Shown here in pieces: positions 32,303 to 38,319 of a stretch of DNA of 38,319 bases. Every line of letters starts with the position of its first letter. The first letter of the stretch is position 1. The DNA is taken from positions 1-38,319 of the forward strand of contig JAAFKI010000076.1 of NCBI GenBank assembly GCA_021399345.1, in the 5' to 3' direction. The DNA comes from Candidatus Heimdallarchaeota archaeon. Lineage in GTDB: Archaea > Asgardarchaeota > Heimdallarchaeia > Heimdallarchaeales > Heimdallarchaeaceae. The position numbers and the translations under genes were made by a program. The notes under the pieces were generated by a model. It was not told the DNA's origin and searched no databases. It saw nothing but the letters and a program-made list of their open reading frames with translations.

Positions 32303-33775
32303 TTAGTAGCTTCTTGCTACATAAACTGTTTCATGAGCTGGATTGCCACAAACTACACATTTTTCGAATTTGTGAGTTTCAGCATCAGTTCTCTTACCTC
32401 TTACTTGAGCCTTGACTTCTTTTTCAATAATTTCAGCGCATGGTTCACCATCAAGATCAATTGAACAGAATCCAGTACAAGCAATTTTATTTTCACCGAT
32501 AATTTTCTTGACTTCCTCAACTGTATTTGCTATTTCTACTTGTGATTCAAACTGAATGGAATATTTTTCCTTTAGCAGTTTAGTGAAATTTTCGGCATAA
32601 TTTTCTATATACTTATTCAACTCATCTTGCTTTACTCTTATCTTCTCTCCAGAAATCCTATTTACAGCTACAATTTGGTTATTTTCTATATCCTTAGGAC
32701 CAATTTCAATCCTTAGAGGTACTCCTTTCAATTCCCATTCATTGAATTTTTCTCCTGGATTTACGTAGTCTCTATCATCAAGTTTGATGTATGCATTATC
32801 AATGAGATCATCAATAAGATGGGTTAATTCTCTGGCTTTATCTAAAACCAGTTCTTTGGTATCAGCTCTGTAAATAGGAATTATTACAATTTGAATAGGC
32901 GCTAAGTCCCATGGAAGCACTAAACCTTGATCATCACCAAGTAAAGAGATCATTGCTCCATAAATTCTACTTATTGCTGGACCATAGCAAGTGATGTATC
33001 CATATTTCTCTTCATTGTCTTCATCCATAAATGTAACATCAAATGGTTTAGAGAAATTTTGTCCTAACAGATGTGTTGAAGGTAATTGTAATACTCTTCC
33101 TGAATCCATTAAAGCATCAGCAGCATATGTGTGAACAGCTCCAGCAAACTTATCCCATTCTGGTCTTTGGAAAAAGATGATTGGAATAGCAAATTCATCT
33201 TGAAGCATTTCATATGTTGTTTCCATGTCCTCAATGACTTGTTGTCTAGCTTCTTCTTCTGTTGCAAAAACATCATGAGATTCAATCCAATGAAACTCTC
33301 TGGCTCGGAAGAAAGCTCTAGTGTCCCCACCTTCGAATCTGAAAACTTGCCCAGAGACATATCTCTTGAAAGGTAAGTCATTGTAACTTCTTATCCATAG
33401 CGAATACATTTGATAAAGAGCAGTTTCACTAGTTGGTCTTAAAGCCAGTTTTTCTTCTAGTTTCTTCTCTCCACCGTGTGTAACCCAGAAAACTTGAGGT
33501 GAAAAACCTTCAACGTGATCTGCTTCCAGTAAGAAGTTTCTTTCCGGTATTAAGGTAGGCATTATTAACGGCAGATGCCCCTTCTTTTCGAGACATTTTT
33601 CGTATTTTTCATACATTCGTTTTATAGAGACAGAAGCCCAAGCTCGATAAGGAACAAGACCTTTAATGTTATAGCGTATATCTGCTAGTTCTGCCTTTTG
33701 TATTAGTTCTGTGTACCATCTAGAAAAGTCCTCACTTTTCTTAACCGAAATACCTTTCATCTTTTCTTTTGACAT
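32303..33775 (-). CDS. proS: Prolyl-tRNA synthetase, archaeal/eukaryotic type
   Basis: This 490-aa class II synthetase charges tRNA-Pro. It lacks the bacterial editing insert and has the archaeal/eukaryal layout: KSEDFSRWYTELIQKAELAD at the start, motif 2 around FRFEGGDTRAFFRAREFHWIE, PTSETALYQMYSLW, motif 3 near LVLPWDLAPIQIVIIP, an anticodon-binding domain, and a C-terminal zinc-binding domain (CTGFCSIDLDGEPC, KCVVCGNPA) ending in the conserved final Tyr (ARSY). Its ATG (33773-33775) lies near a CTAATAAAG box at 33802-33810, giving an almost leaderless mRNA. T-rich sequence follows the stop. Confidence 0.97.
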   Translation of the reverse strand: MSKEKMKGISVKKSEDFSRWYTELIQKAELADIRYNIKGLVPYRAWASVSIKRMYEKYEKCLEKKGHLPLIMPTLIPERNFLLEADHVEGFSPQVFWVTHGGEKKLEEKLALRPTSETALYQMYSLWIRSYNDLPFKRYVSGQVFRFEGGDTRAFFRAREFHWIESHDVFATEEEARQQVIEDMETTYEMLQDEFAIPIIFFQRPEWDKFAGAVHTYAADALMDSGRVLQLPSTHLLGQNFSKPFDVTFMDEDNEEKYGYITCYGPAISRIYGAMISLLGDDQGLVLPWDLAPIQIVIIPIYRADTKELVLDKARELTHLIDDLIDNAYIKLDDRDYVNPGEKFNEWELKGVPLRIEIGPKDIENNQIVAVNRISGEKIRVKQDELNKYIENYAENFTKLLKEKYSIQFESQVEIANTVEEVKKIIGENKIACTGFCSIDLDGEPCAEIIEKEVKAQVRGKRTDAETHKFEKCVVCGNPAHETVYVARSY

Positions 33776-33801
33776 AGTATCAAGTCTCAGAAAGAAAAAG
33801 G

Positions 33802-33810
33802 CTTTATTAG
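33802..33810 (-). promoter_or_regulatory. TATA-like box of proS
   Basis: On the minus strand CTAATAAAG is centred about 31 nt before the ATG of proS, the expected place for a TATA box of a transcript starting a few bases before translation. Confidence 0.4.
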
Positions 33811-33922
33811 TTTTTCAGTTGATGGAAAATTTTTGCAAAACGTATTTATTCATATGTTCATCTATTCTAACATTCATTAATTCACTAACCCGAGCTTATG
33901 AATACACAAGAGATGGTATAAT

Positions 33923-34834
33923 ATGGGTAACATGCCTTTCCATAACAAAGAATCAATTCAGTTGTTTATTCTCGAATCTTTAGTAGAAATATCTAATCTC
34001 CATAAAGCATTAGATCACCCTACAAGACTAGAAATACTCGCTAGATTGCTAACTGAACCTATGGAATTTGGTGATCTACAAGAAAAACTGAGAATAGCTA
34101 AAACTTCACTAGCTAACCACCTTACAACTTTAGTTGATTGTGGTTTAGTTGAAAAAAGAGAAAGAGGATTTTACCAGATTTCTTTTGATGGAGAAGATAT
34201 TCTTACAAGTTCTGCTAAAACTTTTCTAGAGATAAAAGTCAGAGAACAGGAAAAGCTTGAAACCCTTAGATTACGTTATGAAGCGTTAATCAATAAATAC
34301 ACAGTATTAGGTAGTGAAATAAAAATGTTTAAAGAAAATGATTTCAAAATAGTTAATTTACCGGAAATGAAGGTTGTATCCTTCCACGCTATGGGTGAAT
34401 TTTTAGGCGACCCTGAACCAAAAGCAGGGGAAAAACTGTATTCATGGGCTGAACCACAAGGACTATATGATAAACCAGAAAAGCATAGAGTATTCGGTTT
34501 CAATAATCCTGATCCAAAATATGATAAAGAAAGTGGAACGTTTATCATTAACAAAGAAAATCCATATGGTTATGAATTTTGGATGACCATTGATGATGAT
34601 TTTGAAGTTGATGGTAATTTGACAGTTAAAACAATTCCTGAAGGTTTATTCGTGACTAAGAGTTGTGTTGGAGTACATGATTTGGGAAGAGCTTGGAAAG
34701 AATTAGGTGACTGGGTTAAGGAAAGTAAAGAATACAAATTTGCACCACATCAATGTTTGGAAGAAAATACTAACCCTAAAGTAAGTGATGGAAATAAAAT
34801 CCCGTTCATTCTATACTTCCCAATAAAGAAATAA
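33923..34834 (+). CDS. ArsR-type HTH fused to a GyrI-like ligand-binding domain
   Basis: This 303-aa protein is a predicted small-molecule-responsive transcription regulator. The N-terminal winged helix (~18-85: LHKALDHPTRLEILARLL, then LRIAKTSLANHLTTL and LVEKRERGFYQIS) is ArsR-like without metal-binding cysteines. A helical linker (~90-125) resembles a dimerisation coiled coil. Residues ~135-303 look like an AraC effector-binding/GyrI domain (VVSFHAMGEF, GYEFWMTIDDDF, HDLGRAWKELGDWV, then IPFILYFPIK), which binds drugs or metabolites. Two in-frame ATGs (33923, 33932) are possible. It is divergent from proS and could act on its own promoter or a neighbouring one. Confidence 0.87.
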   Translation: MGNMPFHNKESIQLFILESLVEISNLHKALDHPTRLEILARLLTEPMEFGDLQEKLRIAKTSLANHLTTLVDCGLVEKRERGFYQISFDGEDILTSSAKTFLEIKVREQEKLETLRLRYEALINKYTVLGSEIKMFKENDFKIVNLPEMKVVSFHAMGEFLGDPEPKAGEKLYSWAEPQGLYDKPEKHRVFGFNNPDPKYDKESGTFIINKENPYGYEFWMTIDDDFEVDGNLTVKTIPEGLFVTKSCVGVHDLGRAWKELGDWVKESKEYKFAPHQCLEENTNPKVSDGNKIPFILYFPIKK

Positions 34835-34860
34835 AAAGGAAAACTTTCCTTTCTTTTTTT
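34835..34860 (+). terminator. Hairpin plus T-tract terminator
   Basis: AAAGGAAA (34835-34842) pairs with TTTCCTTT (34845-34852), giving a stem of about seven base pairs with a tight loop, followed by a C and seven T (34854-34860). It directly follows the regulator stop. Confidence 0.65.
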
Positions 34861-35132
34861 CAAGAAGAATAAAACCATGTAGACATTTCCTATTTTGAAC
34901 TGTAGATGCAGCAAAAATGTATTTCTTCAGCCTGATGTAATGCAAAAGTGTAATAATGAGCACACTAGAGCAATCTCGATTATATGTGTGGAAACATACA
35001 CACATAAGGTTTTTGTCGGGAAATTAAGTGAAATCCCCTAAATATATGCAGATAGTATTTTTAACCAACCAAAAGGCATATAATAGAGTTCAATTACTAG
35101 TAGTAATTAGAGTAAAAAGCATGGTGTCTTAA
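34861..35132. other. Intergenic region with hairpin, TATA box and palindrome
   Basis: No plausible gene was seen. It contains an 8-bp hairpin TATGTGTG/CACACATA (34983-34990 and 34999-35006, loop 8 nt) followed by a short T-run, a TATA box (35078-35085) for the GTPase gene, and a perfect palindrome overlapping the predicted transcription start. It is one of the longest gaps in the window and probably regulatory. Confidence 0.5.
35078..35108 (+). promoter_or_regulatory. TATA box and palindromic operator candidate before the Rab/Ras-like GTPase gene
   Basis: ATATAATA (35078-35085) predicts transcription start near 35107. AATTACTA (35092-35099) and TAGTAATT (35101-35108) form a perfect inverted repeat around one base, covering about -15 to +2. 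A dimeric repressor bound there would block initiation. Which protein binds is unknown; the ArsR-GyrI regulator upstream is a candidate by proximity only. Confidence 0.5.
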
Positions 35133-35711
35133 CTGGAAACAAAAAAATTTAAAATAGCGCTACTTGGTGAAGGCGCGGTCGGAAAGACGAGTTTGCGGAA
35201 AAATTTTATAGGGGAAGGATTCGATCGCGATTATCAAATGACTTTAGGCGCTGATTTCGCTACCAAAGTGTTGCATGTTGATGACTACGAAGTTACATTA
35301 ATTCTCTGGGATCTTGCTGGTCAGCCTCGATTTTCAGCTGTTCGTGAAGGATTTTACAAAGGAGTTAGAGGTGCTCTTCTAGTCTTTGATTTAACTCGTC
35401 CTGATTCGTACGAACACCTTTCAGATTGGGTTAGAGAATTACTTAAGAATAATCAAAATAGAAAAGTTCCTTTAGTTTTAATCGGGAATAAAAACGATTT
35501 ACGTGGTTCATTATACAATACCATTCCTGCTGAATATGGAGAGAAATACGCAAAATCACTCGCAAATTGGAGTGGATATAACATCCCTTACATTGAAACT
35601 TCTGCTAAATTTGGAGACAATGTTAATGATGCTTTTCAGATCTTAGTCAGCGAAATCATAAAGAGTACTCAGACTGAAGCGATTCATCATTACTTACGTG
35701 GAGAACTTTAA
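35133..35711 (+). CDS. Rab/Ras-like small GTPase with non-standard start codon
   Basis: This ~192-aa GTPase has complete G motifs: G1 GEGAVGKT (12-19), G2 Thr in YQMTLGADF, G3 WDLAGQPRF, G4 GNKNDL and G5 ETSAKFG. The WDLAGQxxF and TxGxDF features are Rab/Ras-like, as seen in Asgard archaea. There is no C-terminal cysteine for lipidation. The first TTG (35193) would delete the P-loop, so the start must be upstream. In frame there is CTG at 35133, 6 nt after GGTG (35123-35126), and then a TAA (35130-35132). An ATG at 35121 is in frame but cut off by that TAA. CTG initiation or a sequence error changing the TAA are the options. It converges with the helicase gene (2 bp apart). Confidence 0.88.
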   Translation: METKKFKIALLGEGAVGKTSLRKNFIGEGFDRDYQMTLGADFATKVLHVDDYEVTLILWDLAGQPRFSAVREGFYKGVRGALLVFDLTRPDSYEHLSDWVRELLKNNQNRKVPLVLIGNKNDLRGSLYNTIPAEYGEKYAKSLANWSGYNIPYIETSAKFGDNVNDAFQILVSEIIKSTQTEAIHHYLRGEL

Positions 35712-35713
35712 TA

Positions 35714-38065
35714 TTATTCTTTCCAAAAACTTTCTATCATTTTGGATAACTGGTTTTTATTGTTTATTAGCCTTATATCCTGCCACGCTTCAGGAAAGAG
35801 CTTTGTATAGGTATTTGTTGAATATCTATCCCCAATTAGAAGAACCACTCCTTGATCCTTTTCTGTTCTAATAACTCTACCTGCTGCTTGCATCACCTTA
35901 TTCATTCCAGGAAAAGTATAAGCAAATAAGAATCCCTTGCCATTTTCTTCATCAAAATAGTCCTTTATGAGATTTTGTTCTAGACTTATTTTAGGTAATC
36001 CAACTCCTACAACAACTGCACCAGACAATTTTTCACCAATGAGATCAATACCTTCCCCAAATATTCCCCCCATCACACAAAATCCAATCAGTGGTGTTCT
36101 TCCAAAGTCTGAGAATTTTTCTAAAAATTCTTCTCTTTGCTGTTCTGTCATTCCTTGGGTTTGAACTATAATTTCAGTTCCTTCTTTAATTTTCTCAAAT
36201 TCTTCTAAAACATTCTCCAAATAAACATATGATGGAAAATAAATTAGATAATTACCAATCTTAGGTTTAGTCACTCTAAGAATGAGTTCAGCAATTTCTT
36301 TGTAAGATTGGTCTCTATGAACATATCTAGTAGAGATGTGATCTGCTAGCATTAGAGCTAAATTTTCCTTTGGAAAGGGTGATGGTAGTTGCATCTTAGT
36401 GCTTCCTTTATCTCCACCAAGAAGATAAGCAAAATAATCTAAAGGTGTTAAAGTGGCTGAATAGAAAATTGCCGTATTTCCTCTATTGAGTGCCTTTTTT
36501 AACAATTTTGATGGATCTATGCAGTATAATTTAATCATCACATTGCTTCTATATTTTCTAAAGTATGTTACATAATGGCTGTCATATTCTTCTGCGACTC
36601 GTAAGAAATTTCTAACATCAAAAAACAACTCCAACAATCCCTCTCTGAAATCTGTGGGATTGTTCAACTCCAACCAATCTGAAGTTAAGCTTGAGAATTT
36701 TCTTAACATCTTGAGAAGTTCTTCGTCTGGTAATTCTTTTTGAACGATGTAAAAATGTTCTTTCTCCTCACATCTTTTTCTAGTTCTAATCATATATTGG
36801 TTGATTTTATTCAGAATTTTAGCGATTTCAGGTATTTCCTCTTTAGTTGCTCTTCTTAGTTTCAGAATAGGTTTCTTCAGAAGTTCTGCTGAGAACATCT
36901 TTCTGGCTCTATCTACCAAATTATGAGCTTCATCAATTAAGAAAGTATAATCTCCTTTTTCCTCAGCAAAGAAACGTTTGAGAAAAACCCTTGGGTCAAA
37001 TGCATAATTATAATCGCAGATTATACAATCAGACCATAGAGCTAAATCTAAAGACAACTCAAAGGGACATACTTTGTGTTTCATAGCATATTCTTCAATT
37101 ACAGACTTTGTAAAAGCTTCTTCTTGAAAAATATCTTTGATAGCAGTATTTACTCTGTTGAAGTGTCCTCTAGCAAACTCACAGTAATTTGGGTCACACA
37201 TGTCATTCTCTTTAAAACAGATTTTTGCTTTAGCTGTGATTGAAACAGATTTCAAACTCAAACCTGCTTTCCTAAGTATATCTAATGTTTCTTCTGCTAT
37301 AAATCGTGTAGTCGTTTTTGCAGTGAGATAAAAGATTTTAGAGTCAAAGCTAGTCCTCAGTAGTTTTATTGAAGGATAAACAGCTCCAATAGTTTTGCCT
37401 ATTCCTGTAGGAGCTTGACATAGAAGTTTATTCTTTTCTGAAAGAACCTCTTCAACAATTTTAATCATCTTTTCTTGACCTTTTCGAAAGGATGGAAATG
37501 GAAAAGATAGATTCTTAATACTTGAACTTCTCTTTTTCAGCCAATTTGACAAAATAACGGCCCATTCTAAATATTGATCAATGATGTTTAAACAGAACTT
37601 TTCGAGTTCTTGGAGAGTATATTTAATTGTGAATAATTTGATCTGTTTGGTATTAATTTGATAATATGTCAGCTGAACATTAATTTCTTCCATTTTATGT
37701 TTTCTAGCATACAGAAATGCATAGAATTTTGCTTGAGCCCAATAGTTCTCATTTGATTCTTTTGATAAACCGATAAAATTCTGTGATGTGCTTTTGATTT
37801 CTTCAATGAAAGTTACACCTTCTTTCTTAAAAACACCGTCAATGCGACCTCTGAGACTTATAATTGCTTTTTTTCTTACAATATCTTCAGCAATATGAAC
37901 TTCTTTTTGGTAGTCTTTCCCTCTTGAACCTTGAATCTTCTGATGTACTTTGGTCCCTTCGACCAATCTAGACTGACTGAAGAATCCATATGAAATATCT
38001 CCTTTTCTGAGTACATATTCCACTAAATTCCTAATAGATGTCTGAATAATGGTCTTATCTTCCAT
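35714..38065 (-). CDS. PD-(D/E)XK nuclease fused to a Rad3/XPD-DinG-type iron-sulfur helicase
   Basis: This 783-aa protein combines two DNA-processing modules. Residues ~10-170 are a RecB/Cas4-like nuclease with His41, Asp76 in LRGRIDGVF, Glu89 and Lys91 in FIEEIKST, and the QAKFYAFLYA motif. From ~190 comes a superfamily 2 helicase: Walker A APTGIGKT (218-225), motif Ia FYLTAKTTT, an iron-sulfur domain with KICF, MCDPNYC and later cysteines (VCPFEL), DEAH in FLIDEAHNL, and C-terminal motifs ATLTP, GIFGEGIDLIG and QAAGRVIRTEKD. Such 5'-3' helicases unwind DNA in repair; the nuclease is likely to trim the unwound strand. The ATG is at 38063-38065. It is a known architecture rather than a truncated Cas4, and no cas genes are nearby. 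Confidence 0.9.
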   Translation of the reverse strand: MEDKTIIQTSIRNLVEYVLRKGDISYGFFSQSRLVEGTKVHQKIQGSRGKDYQKEVHIAEDIVRKKAIISLRGRIDGVFKKEGVTFIEEIKSTSQNFIGLSKESNENYWAQAKFYAFLYARKHKMEEINVQLTYYQINTKQIKLFTIKYTLQELEKFCLNIIDQYLEWAVILSNWLKKRSSSIKNLSFPFPSFRKGQEKMIKIVEEVLSEKNKLLCQAPTGIGKTIGAVYPSIKLLRTSFDSKIFYLTAKTTTRFIAEETLDILRKAGLSLKSVSITAKAKICFKENDMCDPNYCEFARGHFNRVNTAIKDIFQEEAFTKSVIEEYAMKHKVCPFELSLDLALWSDCIICDYNYAFDPRVFLKRFFAEEKGDYTFLIDEAHNLVDRARKMFSAELLKKPILKLRRATKEEIPEIAKILNKINQYMIRTRKRCEEKEHFYIVQKELPDEELLKMLRKFSSLTSDWLELNNPTDFREGLLELFFDVRNFLRVAEEYDSHYVTYFRKYRSNVMIKLYCIDPSKLLKKALNRGNTAIFYSATLTPLDYFAYLLGGDKGSTKMQLPSPFPKENLALMLADHISTRYVHRDQSYKEIAELILRVTKPKIGNYLIYFPSYVYLENVLEEFEKIKEGTEIIVQTQGMTEQQREEFLEKFSDFGRTPLIGFCVMGGIFGEGIDLIGEKLSGAVVVGVGLPKISLEQNLIKDYFDEENGKGFLFAYTFPGMNKVMQAAGRVIRTEKDQGVVLLIGDRYSTNTYTKLFPEAWQDIRLINNKNQLSKMIESFWKE

Positions 38066-38319
38066 TGCTAACTCTCACTCGTATAATTCTCACACAATTC
38101 TTCAGTTTTTCAGGTTATGTTAAGTATATGTTTTCGATATAAAAATAATTAAGAATCTTCTTCATTACAATTGCAGATTCAGAACAGGCTTCAGAGAATT
38201 CATATGTTTTCTATTATTATTCTCTAGAGCATATTCTTATGACATGAATTTTGTACAAATTCTTTAGAAGTGCCTGAAGCACATCATGGGGACGCCACAT
38301 CCCCTCCTACACCGCCCAC
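38066..38319. other. Gene-poor right edge ending in a GC-rich structured segment
   Basis: Bases 38066-38260 are AT-rich without a supported gene and should hold the helicase promoter. From 38270 the sequence becomes strikingly GC-rich. GTGC (38270-38273) pairs with GCAC (38279-38282), and GGGGA (38288-38292) pairs with TCCCC (38300-38304) around a 7-nt loop. It could be the edge of a structured RNA gene or of a foreign element; the window ends before this can be decided. Confidence 0.4.

Noticed and set aside
32276..33376. Several frames opposite or out of frame within proS
   Set aside because: ProS is unambiguous across the whole stretch; these frames have no independent signals.
35714..38065. 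Cas4 or CRISPR-associated nuclease
   Set aside because: The Cas4-like domain is fused to a complete helicase, and no cas genes or repeats with spacers exist in the window.
38270..38319. SRP RNA or 16S rRNA fragment
   Set aside because: Only a short GGCG-UCCCC loop and an ACACCGCCC-like string fit; the neighbouring bases do not match either RNA and the window ends.

Overview
The window looks like a piece of an AT-rich archaeal chromosome, most probably from an Asgard (Promethearchaeota) lineage, possibly Heimdallarchaeia-like. Archaeal signs are a prolyl-tRNA synthetase of the archaeal/eukaryotic type, an eL33 (L35Ae) ribosomal domain, a class III-type pilin signal, a HerA-class ATPase, TATA boxes about 26 nt before probable transcript starts, and Shine-Dalgarno sites of the GGTG/GAGGT type. 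The Asgard assignment rests on two eukaryote-like small GTPases (one with a longin/roadblock-like tail), a large helical solenoid protein beside one of them, and a membrane protein with a RING/PHD-like zinc finger next to an SPFH protein. No rRNA, tRNA, CRISPR array or insertion sequence was recognised.

Layout. 1-1.2 kb (minus): a PHP-domain protein cut by the edge, a two-TM protein and pyroglutamyl peptidase. 1.4-8.5 kb (plus): an HhH-eL33 fusion with a 30-bp tandem repeat, two paralogous four-TM proteins, a HerA-like ATPase with a zinc-finger tail, a P-loop kinase overlapping a COG2187 APH-like kinase, and endonuclease IV. 8.5-12.4 kb (minus): solenoid protein, GTPase-longin protein and zinc-ribbon membrane protein, in one direction. 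12.5-14.4 kb (plus): Xaa-Pro peptidase and a methyltransferase. 14.4-18.8 kb (minus): a tiny TM protein, a two-gene nucleotidyltransferase/AAA ATPase pair and a 602-aa pilin-like surface protein. 18.9-20.0 kb: hypB-hypA. 20.1-25.3 kb (plus): an internally repeated polytopic membrane protein, a RING/PHD-like membrane protein and an SPFH-zinc ribbon protein. 25.4-33.8 kb: mixed housekeeping and membrane genes (DUF998 with a degenerate paralogue tail, CE4 deacetylase, DinB fold, YhhN, GH63-like glycosidase, ProS). 33.9-38.1 kb: an ArsR-GyrI regulator, a Rab/Ras-like GTPase with a non-standard start, and a PD-(D/E)XK-Rad3-like helicase. The last 50 bases are GC-rich and unexplained.

Three neighbourhoods are the best candidates for undescribed systems. 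The first is the 20.1-25.3 kb membrane cluster, which resembles in parts the Bacillus YdjGHI proteins that recruit PspA. The second is the GTPase-longin plus solenoid operon at 8.5-12.4 kb. The third is the nucleotidyltransferase-like plus NTase/AAA pair at 14.6-16.9 kb. Functions proposed for these are inference from domain content and order.
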